Shown: positions 30,778 to 42,420 of the stretch, piece after piece | Layout: each line of letters opens with the position of its first letter | Numbering within the stretch: the first letter of the stretch is position 1 | Assembly (NCBI RefSeq): GCF_037893015.1 | Contig: NC_133665.1 | Location: 106,483,937 to 106,547,936 of the forward strand | Length of the DNA stretch: 64,000 bases | Source: Macrotis lagotis | Taxonomy: Eukaryota; Chordata; Mammalia; Peramelemorphia; Peramelidae | Reading direction: 5' to 3' | The notes under the pieces: generated by a model | Told to the model about the DNA's origin: nothing | Database searches by the model: none | The model's input: the letters and a program-made list of their open reading frames with translations, nothing else | Program-made: the position numbers and the translations under genes

Positions 30778-33700
30778 GTATGTAATTTAAATTTTATAAT
30801 CAAGAAGTTAGTCTCAATGTGTATATTTTTGGTTGCTTTGTGAAAAATTTACAGTGGCAGGCCTACTGTGCATTTGATCTTATTGCCAAATTTGCTATTA
30901 AACTTAGCTTCTACATTTTTTATTTTATTGTGATAGGATTGTTGGATTAATGAGAGAATTATTTAGATGTTTATGTTCATTCTTACAATGCTAGATTTCT
31001 CACCACACCAGTGAGGTCCCAAATTTTGACTTCTCACAAATTTAGTTAGCTGTTTATTTGGAGAGGAACATGAGCGTCATTTTCTTCTCTCAAACTATTA
31101 TATTTAACTGAGAATACACTTTTAAGTTTTTAGTTGCTTCTAAAATGATTATACAACATCAAAAAAATCTATAATTTTTTTTCTTCCTTACATTGTGTAT
31201 TTTTGGGACATTTGCTATTGCCTTTTCAGGGAAAAGCATTCTTTTATTTAAAATAATTTTCTAAGTGCTCTCAAAGTCCTTTAAAATAAGTACTATTATA
31301 CCCATTTATTTTTTAAATTAAAGAAAATCTGATGGGAAAACTTGTTGATGAAAAATTTTTTTTATTATAGTCCTATTATGTCCCAGTTTTAGGGATCACT
31401 CCTAAAAAATAGGAATCAAGATAACTCACAAACAAATAGCATTGTAAGGTAACTAGTGTAATTATCCTTTCCATTTAATAAGGAAATTGAGGCTTCTATA
31501 GGTTTAAGTGAATTGTTTACAGACATATAAAAGCTGAATATTGGGACTTGCTTCAGAGTGTGGTGTTCTTTCCCCTACTTCACATTGAATGAAAGAAAAT
31601 ATTATGGTAATTAGATGATTTCCTTCCCTAGTAATTAATCTTTTTTTCTTTATTAATATTATTCCATTGAAAACAGCATTTACTACTTAGACATCCTATT
31701 GGGATGAAAATTTTTAAAGTTCTTACAATGGTTCAGTATAGTTCAAGATAATTAAAATACTTCTGATACTTTTTAGAAATAGTAATATGCTTATCATTTA
31801 ATAAAATTTGGTGGAAAAGCTCCTCCCTGATCTTTAAATGAAAGTTATTTACACCTATATCAGAAATATTTTTAAAGGTTCGTTGGTGCCTGATTATGCT
31901 GAACAGATGTGCCTATCCTAGTTCATAATTCCAATTCCTGAACTCAAACAGAAATCACAATCCTTATCTTCTTTCCAGTACTCAATGAGATGAGTTCAGT
32001 AAATGTTAGGTAATAGATTGAGTTAATGGATCTCACAGGAAGGTTTTGCCTTCTATCTAGGGACCTTTAAGATGAAGGTGGTGTAAGTTTTTTTCCCCAT
32101 TTTCTTTCACTTTAAGCCAGATTTTAGCTCAAAGGGTCAGGTTGCTTTAACTTTGTACTAGGACTCATATTTTGACATTTCTCTACTTGTAGATCATTTT
32201 CTTGCAAGTTGGATTATTTCCATATAAATTGCTTAATTAAGGTCATTGTGGATGTTAATATTCAGTGCTGTTGAGTTTGTTCATGCTGCATCATTCAGCT
32301 TTTTCCCTGTATTTGTAAACATAGTCTAGTTTTTAATTCCTTTACCTCATATTAACTGCCTTAAATTTTAATTTAATAGATGAGGAAACTGAGGCTCATA
32401 TAGGTTTAAATTACTTGCCCACAGTCACAATGCTAGTAAGTATTGGAGCTGGACTAGAATGAAGATATAATATTTAGTCTATACTGTATTCCTATTGGAT
32501 TAATTTTTGCCAGAAAGAACACCTAGTATATTTCAGGAAATGAGCTGTGTGTTTTTCTACAGTGTAATTAATATATCACAATAAGTATGACAACTGTCTT
32601 CAAGTGAGAGGAAGTATGAGATAGTGGGTAGAGAACTGGCCTCAGAACAGTTAGGAAGACCTGGCTCTGAGTCCTGCAATTAAGGACTCTTGAGATCCAG
32701 GGTAAGTCACTTTTCAATCTCCTAGGCAACTCTAAAAAATAGTAAAAGGCAGGGTAGGTCCTTATCTATTCTCATGACCCATGAAATTAACAGCTCTGAT
32801 TCCCCTAAATTTTAAGTGGCTCTTCTGGCAAACCATAAAGATCTGAAGAAACTTCAGTGTAATATTAGTTGAAGTTGTTAGTAGTCGTTGCTTTCCTCCC
32901 AACAGTTGTTGCATTTGGGGCTACTGTTTCTAATTTTCAGGTTACAGCAAGTGAAAGTCCCACAACAGTGCCATCTCAAAGGAGAGCTTTTTATGACTGA
33001 ACTGATTCTGTCCTAATGAATGACTTAGAAACAGTGTTGGTTTGAAAAGTTTTCATAAGTATTTTGTCTTATACCAGATGATTTTAAAGAACTTATTTTT
33101 TGACTGTTTGCATTGTAGGTGGGGTGAGGAGAACCTAGTTGTATTTGAGAACTTTAGGCTTGTGTGCTGCCATATGGCAATTATTTTTTAACTTTCCTCA
33201 TATTTGCATTTGCCAAAACCTAAGTCTGCATTCAGATTATAGGTAAGGGGCAAAAGGAGAAGGGTAGATTTGAAAAGTTAAGGTCAACTAAGTTTCATCT
33301 CAAATCCTGCTAACTGGGAATGATTTTTAGCAACATAGTCATTTTTAACAAATTTCATTACAACGTAACAAATGTAGAAGTGGAATTTGATTTATAGGAA
33401 TTTAACTTGGAGTACCATGAATGCTTTAAAGTGGTATTAATGCCTGTTGATAATTCAGGCAATAAATAAACTCAGACAAGGATCTTTCAGGGCACACTCG
33501 GAATTGATATATAGCTATGAGAAGTAGACCACTGACAGAACCTACCTTAAATAAAAAGCTTCTAATATACGAGTCATCATGTTGGCCTTGGAATTCTAGC
33601 TTCCCTGGCAGTAGGAAATGGAAAATTATATAGCATGTCACCATTGCTAGCTTATCTGGTATTGCGGATTTTCCCTGTTGCAGGCCTGGGTGAAAGCTTT

Positions 33701-33968
33701 TTCTGCAGCAGTCATGTTGAAAACGTTGTGTTGACTTCCCTCGTATCCTGAAATGGGAGCATAAAAGTTTACTCCACCACTTCGTCTTAAAATATCAAAA
33801 CATTGCTGTTTTCTGCAAATCTAGGACATTGTTACAGAACTCTACAAAAAAAAAATTTTTTTTTTTTTTTTGGTTTACGGAAGAATGTGCTGTGATTAGA
33901 GAAGAATATGCTGGTGTATAGATTGCAAACTCTGGACAATATGAATAACACTGTCTTTGTTTCTACAG
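30778..33968 (+). other. RBM6: RBM6 intron 2
   Basis: AT-rich. Contains antisense MIR pieces at 31445-31560 and 32370-32460 (AGATGAGGAAACTGAGGC) and an RTE/MIR-type SINE at 32610-32740 ending CTCCTAGGCAACTCT. Otherwise nothing recognised. Confidence 0.75.
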
Positions 33969-35286
33969 TGGGAGCCAAGAAGAAAGGTTTGCTCCCGGGT
34001 GGAACAGGGATTATCCTCCTCCCCTTAAGAGTCATGCTCAAGAAAGACACTCTGGCAACTTTCCTGGCAGAGATTCACTTCCCTTTGATTTCCAGGGGCA
34101 TACGGGGCCTCCCAATCCTCCCTTTGCAAATGCAGAGGATCATTCTTTCAGCTATGGAGCTAGAGATGGACCACATGCTGACTATCGAGTTGGGGAGGGA
34201 CCCGGACGTGATTTCATGGGGGGGGATTTCCCTTCTGATTTCCAGAACAGGGATTCTCCACAGTTGGATTTCAGAGGTAGAGAGATACACCCAGGAGATT
34301 TTCGAGATAGGGAAGGACCACCCATGGACTATAGAGGTGGGGATGGTACTTCTATGGATTATAGAGGTAGAGAGGCATCCCATATGAACTATCGAGATAG
34401 AGAAGCACATGCTGTTGACTTTAGAGGTAGAGATGGGCCTCCTCCTGATTTTAGGGGCCGGGGTACATATGATTTAGATTTTAGAGGCCGGGAAGGGTCC
34501 CACTCAGATTTTCGGGGCAGAGATATATCTGATTTGGATTTCAGGGGCAGGGATCAGTCCCATTCAGATTTTAGGAATAGGGATATACCAGATTTAGACT
34601 TCAGAGGAAAGGATGGTTCACAAATGGACTTTAGGGGCAGGGGCTCAGGCACTGCTGATCTAGACTTTAGGGACAGGGAGACAACACCTTCAGATTTCAG
34701 AGGTAGACATCGATCTAGGACTGATCAGGATTTTAGGGGCAGAGAGATGGCTCCTCACATGGAATTTACAGATAGGGAGATGCCCCCCATGGATCCAAAT
34801 ATTTTGGATTACATTCAGCCCTCTACGCAAGATAGAGAACGATCTGGCATAAATGTGAACAAGAGAGAAGAGTCCACCCATGACCTTGCAGGAACAGAAA
34901 GATCTCCTTTTGGCATCCAGAAGGGGGAGTTTCAGCATTCAGAGACAAGAGCAAGAGAAGGAGACTCTCATGGTTTGGGCCTTGAAAACGAGTCTTCTTT
35001 AGATTTTCGGAACAATCAGCGCCCTCTTCAGGACCAAGATAAAACGCCTCAAATCTTTGCCAACAAACAACCAATTTCTGGAGGTGAACAACAAAGATCA
35101 GATTCTGGTCTTGTATTTAAAGAAGAAGAAGGTCTGGATTTCCTTGGCCGCCAAGATACTGATTATAGAAACATAGAGTACCGTGATGTGGATCACCGTG
35201 TTCCAGGGAACCAGATGTTTGACTATAGTCATAATAAATCTTTTCCAGAAGGAAAAATTGTCAAAGATTCCCGGCAAGATCTTCAG
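33969..35286 (+). CDS. RBM6: RBM6 exon 3, decapeptide-repeat exon (residues 15-454)
   Basis: The acceptor TTTCTACAG and donor CTTCAG|GTATGTG bound a 1,318-base exon completely open in the frame set by exon 2. It begins GSQEERFAPGWNRDYPPPPL, close to the human sequence, and ends RQDLQ at a codon boundary (phase 0). Residues 77-290 are a run of about 21 decapeptides of the form [FY]RGR[DE]xxxxD, characteristic of RBM6. After the array come PNILDYIQPSTQDRERSG and an acidic, Glu-rich segment, then EEEGLDFLGRQDTDYRNIEY, all matching RBM6. The region is low complexity, very rich in Asp, Arg and Gly, and probably disordered. It has been linked to self-association in human RBM6. Frames continuing past 35286 are read-through into the intron. 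Confidence 0.97.
34153..34794 (+). repeat. RBM6: RBM6 decapeptide array, about 21 units
   Basis: Units in order start YGARDGPHAD, YRVGEGPGRD, FMGGDFPSD, FQNRDSPQLD, FRGREIHPGD, FRDREGPPMD, YRGGDGTSMD, YRGREASHMN and so on to FTDREMPPMD. Most are exactly 10 residues (30 bases); two are 12 and one 11. The DNA echoes this as a 30-bp minisatellite with a GATTTTAGGGGC-type core. Confidence 0.95.
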
Positions 35287-35921
35287 GTATGTGAGTGGAA
35301 TACAATTAGCAATGAAGTAACTTGTTTTTTTCTTTGTTATTGTTATACTGCAGAAGAGAAGAAGCTGGTGTTCTGAGAATGGTCTAAGGTTGTCTCTACA
35401 TAGCCTCTTCCATAACATATTTTGAGCCATTAGAAACATTTCTGTAATATAAAATGTTCAGTTTCACAGACACTAAATTAAGTTATTCAACCATAGTTGT
35501 AAGCTAGTCTATATGGTTCAGATTATATTAGAAATCTAGTGTGACTGATATTAACATTTAGTTATTTGTTCTGTTTTTCAAAGTTCATCATTAAGGAAAA
35601 GAAAACAATTCAGCTGAAAAATACTCTTTTTCAATATGGGAATGGTTATTTAGGGCATTTATTCATAAAATTCCTATCTTATTGGACTTCCACAGAGAGT
35701 GAATTTATTAGGCACTTGTTCTAGCATTTATATCATAGTAATTCGAAATCCAGTTTCTTGGGAACTGTCATAGTCGTATCTCATGTTCTGACAGTTCATT
35801 TTGTGTAATAAGGTCTTTTGTCTTTAATCTTTTGAATATGGTATGACATTCCTTGATTGTCTTATTTTGTATCTTATCACCATATTTTTGTAGTTGAAAT
35901 CATTTTCATTCTTTATTCAAG
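35287..35921 (+). other. RBM6: RBM6 intron 3
   Basis: 635 bases of AT-rich sequence with no repeat recognised; the shortest intron in the window. Confidence 0.8.
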
Positions 35922-36011
35922 GACCAGGATTATAGGACTGGCCCAACTGAGGAGAAACCAAGCAGGCTTATCCGACTAGGAGGGGTGCCTGAAAATGCTA
36001 CAAAAGAAGAT
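35922..36011 (+). CDS. RBM6: RBM6 exon 4, start of RRM1 (residues 455-484)
   Basis: TTATTCAAG acceptor and GAAGAT|GTAAGT donor enclose 30 whole codons, DQDYRTGPTEEKPSRLIRLG then GVPENATKED, nearly identical to human RBM6. LIRLGGVP is the first beta strand (RNP2-like) of RRM1 and ENATKED opens helix 1. Both boundaries are phase 0, so the exon could be skipped without a frameshift, which would delete the RNP2 strand. Confidence 0.97.
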
Positions 36012-36127
36012 GTAAGTATATTTTAATTTTTAAAAATAATTGCTAAGCTAGTATCATTGGATGATAGAGTTCATGGAGGGGAATAAGGTATAAGAATCCT
36101 GGAAGGGTAGTAGGGAGCCAGTTTATA

Positions 36128-36297
36128 AAAGACTTCAGGAACAGTTGGGTGGTGCAATGGATAGAGCACTGGCCTTGGAGTCAGGAGGACCCAAGTTCAA
36201 ATTCGACCTCAGTCATTTAATAATTACCTAACTGTGTGACCTTAGGCAAATCATTTAACCCCATTGCCTTGTGAAAAAAAAAACAAAACAAAACCTA
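36128..36297 (+). mobile_element. tRNA-derived SINE, sense, diverged
   Basis: GGGTGGTGCAATGGATAGAG, GGAGTCAGGAGGACCCAAGT and CATTTAATAATTACCTAACT to a CAAAACAAAACC tail. More substitutions than the other copies, so older. Confidence 0.88.
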
Positions 36298-36319
36298 GGG
36301 GTAAAAACCTATCTTTAAA

Positions 36320-36720
36320 AGGTAGAGAATTTTATATTTGATATTAAGGGCAATAGAGAACACTGGAATTTATTAAATGGGGGTGGTGACATGGTCAGAA
36401 GTGTACTTTAGGAAGATCAATTTGACAGCTGAGTGGAAGATAAATTGGGAGTAGGGAGAGTCCTGAGGTAGTGATGATATTGTCTAGGTATGAAGTGATG
36501 ATGGTTTGTGCCAGGATAGAGGATAGAGAAGGGGCATATATGAGAGAGTTTATGAAAGTAGAATCAACAGGACTTAGTAATGGAATGAGAGAGAGTGAGG
36601 AGTTGAGGTTGACAGGAGGTTGTGAGCCTGAGTCCCTGGGAAATTTAGAAGAGTATTGTTTTGGAGGAAAGATAATGAGTCTGGTTTTAGACATGTGAGT
36701 TTCAAGGTGTCTGAGTGCCA
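36320..36720 (+). repeat. Unnamed ancient repeat, sense
   Basis: GGTGACATGGTCAGAAGTGT, ACTTTAGGAAGATCAATTTG, ACAGCTGAGTGGAAGATA, GGTATGAAGTGATGATGG and GTCTGGTTTTAGACATG match the family at 26.7-27.5 kb. Confidence 0.55.
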
Positions 36721-37179
36721 TCCAGTGAGAGGACTGAAATTTGAATGTAGGTCCTCTGTCTCTAGAATCAATGCTCTTCCAATGGGAAATGGGAGGCAGT
36801 CAGTCATTTATTTCTGTTTGTCTCATTATGTGCCATATATTCATTTTCGTATATATAATATATATTTAAATGTGTATATGTGTGTATATACGTGCGCTTT
36901 TATATATGTATACATGCAATCATACATATATACATATATGCCTATATATAATAAACACAAATATATATATAATATATTCTTTTGACTAACCAATATTCAC
37001 ATTGATATTGTCTGTAGAATGTTGCAGTTTATGGTATCAAATCAGGCCATTGCAGACATTACTTTTTAAAATAATTTATTTATATATTTTATGGATATCT
37101 TTTGTCACTGAGATTTCCTTGCATTTTTTCCACTTCTCCTGTCCTAGCCAGTCATCCCTTATATCAAAGACTTTTTAAT

Positions 37180-38187
37180 TTTTATTTTTAGAATTAATTT
37201 ATTTGAGTTTTACAGTTTCCCCCCATTCTTGCTTCCCTCCCCCCATCCCCCACAGAAAATATTCTATTAGTCTTTACATTGTTTCCATAGTATACAATGA
37301 TCTCAGTTGAATGTGATGAGAGAGAAATCGTATCCTTAAGGAAGAAACATAAAGTATAAGAGATAGCAAGATCAGACAATAAGATACCAGTTTTTTTTTT
37401 TCTAAATTTAAGATAATAGTCCTTGGTCTTTGTTCAAATTCCACAGTTGTTTCTCTGGATACAGATGGTATTCTCCATTGCAGAGAGCCCCAAATCGTCC
37501 CTGATTGTTGCATTGATGGAATGAGTGAGTCCATCAAGTTTGATCATTGCCCCCATGTTGCTGTTAGGGTGTACAGTGTTTTTCTGGTTCTGCTCATCTC
37601 ACTCAGCATCAGTTCATACAAATCACTCGAGGCTTCCCTGAATTCCCATCCCTCCTGGTTTCTAATGGAACAATAGTGTTCCATGACATACCTATACCGC
37701 AGTTTGTTAAGCCATTCCCCAGTTGAAGGACATTCACTTAATTTCTAGTTCTTTGCCACCACAAAAAGGGCTGCTATGAATATTCTTGTACAAGTGATGT
37801 TTTTATCCTTTTTCATAATCTCTTCAGGGTATAGACCCAGTAGTGGTATTGCTAGATCAAAGGGCATGCACATTTTTCTTGCCCTTTGGGCATAATTCCA
37901 AATTGCTCTCCAGAAAGGTTGGATGAATTCATAGCTCCACCAACAATGTATTAGTGTCCCAGATCTCCCACATTACTTCCAACATTGGTCATTGTCCTTT
38001 CTGGTCATGTTGCCAGTCTGAGAGGTGTGAGGTGGTATCTCAGAGATGCTTTAATTTGCATTTCTCTAATAAGTAATGCTTGAAAGCAATTTTTCATATG
38101 TCTATGGATCGCTTTGATTTTCTCATCTGTAAATTGCCTTTGCTTATGTTTTGACCATTTATCAATTGGGGAATGGCTTGTTTTTCA
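37180..38187 (-). mobile_element. L1 3' end (about 1 kb), antisense
   Basis: Read on the minus strand, the left part is the 3' UTR (CCCTCCCCCCATCCCCCA on plus). From about 37600 the plus strand reads CTCACTCAGCATCAGTTCAT, AATAGTGTTCCATGACATAC, CCCCAGTTGAAGGACATTCA, GGTATAGACCCAGTAGTGGT and TTGCATTTCTCTAATAAGTA. These are antisense counterparts of the conserved end of L1 ORF2 and following sequence, also known from human L1. AGACTTTT-type words at 37169 and 38188 may be the target duplication. Confidence 0.85.
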
Positions 38188-38211
38188 GACTTTTATTTTG
38201 AAAAGTAAAAA

Positions 38212-38365
38212 GAGGGACAGCTAGGTGGTGCAGTGGATAGTGTACCCACCCTGGAGTCAGGAGGACCTGAGTTCAAATCCAACCTCAAACACTTAATAAT
38301 TACCTAGTTGTGTGACTTTCACTAAATCACTTAACCCCATTGCCTTGAAAAAAATTAAAAAACGT
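38212..38365 (+). mobile_element. tRNA-derived SINE, sense
   Basis: GGGACAGCTAGGTGGTGCAG to TGCCTTGAAAAAAATTAAAA. GTAAAAAGA on both sides is a probable target duplication. Confidence 0.93.
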
Positions 38366-38408
38366 AAAAAGAAAAGAAGAGAAAAGCTTCATCAAAATCC
38401 ATCAATAC

Positions 38409-38565
38409 GGGGGGCAGCTAGTTGGCACAGTGGGCACCGGCCCTGGAGTCAGGAGTACCTGAGTTCAAATATGGCCTCAGACACTTGATAATTTTACCTA
38501 GCTGTGTGGCCTTGGGCAAGCCACTTAATTCCATTTGCCTTGCAAAAAAACCTAAAAAAAAAACC
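38409..38565 (+). mobile_element. tRNA-derived SINE, sense, with 10-bp target duplication
   Basis: GGGGGGCAGCTAGTTGGCAC to CCTAAAAAAAAAACC. Perfect CCATCAATAC at 38399-38408 and 38566-38575. The A box has lost the GATAGAG segment. Confidence 0.94.
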
Positions 38566-38689
38566 CCATCAATACTCAGAAAAAAATCTGACATTAACTG
38601 CAATGTTCCATACTTGGGGGCCGTTCTCTTCCTTTCTGAAGAGGCGTAGGGGGAACTGACTTTATTACCTCTTCTTTAGACCCAAACTT

Positions 38690-39835
38690 GTTTTCTTTTT
38701 TGTTTTTAATAATTTTGCAACATTCATTTTCTTTTGGTTCACAATAGTTGATTTTTCCATTTATATTTGTTGTAGTCATTTTGTTGATTGTTTTTCATTC
38801 TCCGTTTATTTCACTTCATATAAATCTTTTCATGCTTTTTTGTATTTTCATCATGTTCATCATTTCGTCATTGTTCATTATTTCTTATGGTAAATGGTTT
38901 GTTATTTTGTGTAACACTACTTAGTCATTCCCAAATTAGAAGACCTCTACTTTGCTTTTGGTTTTTTGACATTATCATAAAAAGTGCTGCTATAAAGATT
39001 TTGGCATAATAAGGAGCTTTTCTTTTTATAAATGACTTCCTTTGAGTATATAGTCAAGGGGTGTGGGTGTATAATTTTATATATGTTAATGGATATGGAA
39101 ATTTTAGTCTTCATCTTATTTAATTCCAAATTCATTTCTAGAGTGGTTTTTACTAATTCACAGCTCTACCCATAGTTACTTGATGTACTTGTATTCCACA
39201 ACCTATCTAAGACTTCTCAGCTTTACCAATTTTCTTGGTGTGTGTGATGAGGCCCAAAGGTTATTTTGATTTGCATTTCTTATTAGGGAATTGGGTTATA
39301 ACTTGTATTGCATGAAGTTAGTTTTTTAAATCATTGTTTATTTTTCTGATTACATGTAAAGACAAATTTTGACATTCTTTTAAAAATTGAGACGTATTAG
39401 TCATGTGAAAGAATGGACCAAAAGGGAAAAAAACCATTTAAAAAAAGTGAAAATAGTATGCTTCAATCTGCATTCAGATTCCATCAGTGCTTTGGCTGAG
39501 TGTGAATAACAGTTTTCCTCATGAGTCCTTTGGCATTGATTTGTATCATTGTATTGCTAGAAATAGCTAAGTCACCCATAACTGATCATTATACAGTGTT
39601 GCTGTTACTGTATACAATGTTCTCTCCTGGTTCTCTTCACTTCACTTTGCATCAGATCATGTAAGTCCCTGTTTTTCGTCATTTCTTATAGCACAGTAGT
39701 ATTCCATTACGTTCGTGTATTCTGATTTGTTCAACCCTTCTCCAGTTGATGGGCATCCCCTTAATTTCCAATTCTTTACCCAGTGTCAAAAGAGCTGCTA
39801 TAAATATTTTTGTAGTATTAAGAAAAATTGCATAT
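38690..39835 (-). mobile_element. Two older L1 3'-region fragments, antisense
   Basis: 38690-39300 carries AAAGTGCTGCTATAAAGATT, TCCAAATTCATTTCTAGAGT and TTTGATTTGCATTTCTTATT. 39320-39835 restarts from the 3' UTR (TTTCTGATTACATGTAAAGA) and runs through TTCTTATAGCACAGTAGTAT and CTCCAGTTGATGGGCATCCC. Both are the antisense L1 segment seen at 37.2-38.2 kb, more diverged. Confidence 0.75.
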
Positions 39836-40498
39836 TCACAGGCTACTTTATAAAAAAGTGTATAGTATGGAGATAATTAGTTGACTTCTGTTGTGTACTT
39901 TGCTAGTTTCTTATCTTTAATCAAAGATAAGGTTTTTATTTCTAAGAGGACTGATGAAAATTTTGCAGGTTGCCATAAATTCTGGTAAAATATAATTGAA
40001 AATTTTTTTATTTTTTGGTAGGAGTTAAATTTTTTTTATTCTAAACTTAAACACCAAGTGAGATGAGCAGTTCCATATACAAAGCAGTGCAGAAAAAAGG
40101 ATTGCTTATGTAGCTATGAATCTGAATCACATACAGCTTGTTTCTCTGTTTTCTAACAAATTCAACATTCTTAAAGCTTTAATAATTTGCTTTTGTTTTC
40201 TCTGTACTTTTAAAATGCTTGAGTGACCCCCTTGCTTTCTTACTTTTGGTAACTAGAGCAAGACCTTCTGTCCCTCCCCCTCCAATGAAAGAAATGAAAG
40301 CAGAACTCTTGTATCAAATATGCATAGTTGGTTAAAGTAAATCGCTACATTGACTGCTTTTGAAAATGTCTTATTTTGTACCTTGAGTTCATTACCTCAC
40401 TGTCAGGTGGGTAGCATGTTTCATCACTAGTCTTGAATGGTGGTTGATCATTGCATCAGAGTTCTTAAGTCTTTTTTCATTGTTTCTTTACTATACTG

Positions 40499-40499
<1 letters not shown>

Positions 40500-40551
<52 letters not shown>
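40500..40551. repeat. (TA)n microsatellite, about 26 units
   Basis: Pure TA dinucleotides over about 52 bp. Confidence 0.97.
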
Positions 40552-40554
<3 letters not shown>

Positions 40555-40559
40555 CTTTT

Positions 40560-41030
40560 TGCTCTGAAACCATACCCTCTGTCATTTCTTAGGATTCATA
40601 ATATTCCATAATATTGATATTCCGTAATTTGTGTAGTTTTCCCCCCACTTGATGGGCACTTACCTGGTTTCCAGTTCTTTGACACTATAAAAATTGCCAC
40701 TTAACATATTTTTTTTTTGGTGTAAATAAGGGAATTTACCTCTTTCTTTGGTGTCTTGTAGGTATAGGCCTAGTAGTAGCATTTCTAAGTCAAAGAGTTT
40801 GAACAGTTTAATAATGTTTGGGGTATAGTTCCAAATTGCCTTTGATTAGAAAAATTCACAATTCTACCAACAGTATATTCATGTTCTGGTTTTCCCTTAG
40901 CCATGAAGTAAAACTTCAGAGTTGTTTTAATTTCTTTTTCTCTATTTGTGATTTGAAGCATTTTTCGTATGTGTGTTAATAGCTTCGGTTTCTTCCTTTG
41001 AGAAACTATTTATATCATTTCTCTTTTGGG
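40560..41030 (-). mobile_element. L1 3'-region fragment, antisense, diverged
   Basis: CCACTTGATGGGCACTTACC, TGGTTTCCAGTTCTTTGACA, GTATAGGCCTAGTAGTAGCA and CCAAATTGCCTTTGATTAGA keep the order of the antisense L1 segment. The (TA)n tract abuts it. Confidence 0.7.
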
Positions 41031-41089
41031 GAAGGAAAATTGTTAATGATGTCAAACATTAAGTATAGTTTTATTTAAAAAAAGACAGT

Positions 41090-41090
41090 T

Positions 41091-41138
<48 letters not shown>
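41090..41138. repeat. (GT)n microsatellite
   Basis: About 22 GT units after TTCTCT. Confidence 0.96.
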
Positions 41139-41797
41139 TTTCACTAGAAAATAGTATTTGTGAGACAAAAAGGATTAAGGAAAATGTAAAAAAGTCTTAT
41201 ATGTTAAGATTGTTTAGATATAATTTTTAAAAAACATCCTTTTAAATAATTTATCTTCGAGTTGCTCTAATAAATTTACCGTTACATTTCTGTTTTTTTT
41301 TTATATTTCAAAGTTCCTCTTCAGCTTTAATTTATTTTTTAAATTAGAAATACTTAAAAGATTTTTCTGTTAAAGGTTCATTTTTTTCTTCCTTGGATTA
41401 TATTTACCTTTTCAGAATTAGTCTTGGTTATAAGTGATCCCTTTGCCTTTTGGAATATATTCCAAGATTGCCTCTTGTTTATAGTAGAAGCTGTCAGGTC
41501 ATACATAATTCCAATTTCACTTCCTTGGTCCTTGGTCCTTTCTGGTTGTTTGTAGCACTTTTTATGGGGGCAGGGCATGAGAGGAGGATATAAGAGTTTT
41601 GAATTTTGACTGTGACATATCTGGAACTCTTCCCTGGAGTTTCTTTCAGGAGGTGATTGGTGAATTCATTCTAACTTCACTTTGCCCACTTTGTTCTATT
41701 AGATCTGGGCTATTTGGATTTATGATTTAAATATGGTGTCCAGTTTTTTAAAAAAAATATTTTTCAATTCTAGTTTTCATTTCAGCTCAATGTTTTT

Positions 41798-42170
41798 TAA
41801 AAAATTTTATGTATTTATTTTGAATTTTACAATTTTATCCCTAATCTTGCTTCCCTTCCCCTCACCCCCCCCATAGAAGGCAGTCTGTTAGTCTTCACAT
41901 TGTTTCCATGCTATACATTGATCTAAGTTGAATGTGTTGAGAGAGATATCATATCCTTTAGGAAAAAATAAAGTATAAGAGATAGCAAAATTACATAATA
42001 AGAACTTTTTTTTTTTTAAATTGAAGGTAACAAACAGTCTTTGGTCTTTGTTCAAACTCCACAATTCTTTCTCTGGATACAGATGATATTCTCTATTGCA
42101 GATATTCCAAAATTGTGCCTGATTGCTGCTGGAATGAGCAAGTCCATTAAGGTTGTTCATCATCCCCATG
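41798..42170 (-). mobile_element. L1 3' end, antisense, inserted in the older block
   Basis: Begins in the AT-rich 3' end, then CTTCCCTTCCCCTCACCCCC, GTTTCCATGCTATACATTGA and ATTGTGCCTGATTGCTGCT. TTTCAGCTCAATGTTTT before (41780) and TTTCAGCTTAATGTTTT after (42171) form a target duplication with one change. Confidence 0.85.
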
Positions 42171-42237
42171 TTTCAGCTTAATGTTTTAAAAATTATCTCC
42201 TTGATATTTTTTCCAGGCCAATTGTTTTTTCATTCAG

Positions 42238-42248
<11 letters not shown>

Positions 42249-42280
<32 letters not shown>

Positions 42281-42420
42281 TTTTTGCAAGGCCATGGGGT
42301 TAAGTGGCTTGCCCAAGGCCACACAGCTAGGTAATTATTAAGTGTCTGAGGCTGGGTTTGAACTCAGGTACTCCTGATTCCAGGGCTTGTGCTCTATCCA
42401 CTGTGCCACCTAGCCACCCC
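42249..42420 (-). mobile_element. tRNA-derived SINE, antisense, with 13-bp target duplication
   Basis: (TA)n and T-rich tail, TTGCAAGGCCATGGGGTTAA to GCCACCTAGCCACCCC. Perfect AGATATTTTATAT at 42236-42248 and 42421-42433. Confidence 0.95.

Noticed and set aside
33908..34387. 159-codon plus frame and 111-codon minus frame overlapping RBM6 exon 3
   Set aside because: Shadow frames of the decapeptide-repeat exon. The real frame is fixed by exon 2 phase and RBM6 similarity.
35287..35376. Extension of the exon 3 frame to a stop at 35376
   Set aside because: The donor CTTCAG|GTATGTG at 35286 and the in-phase exon 4 match RBM6, so the extension is intron.
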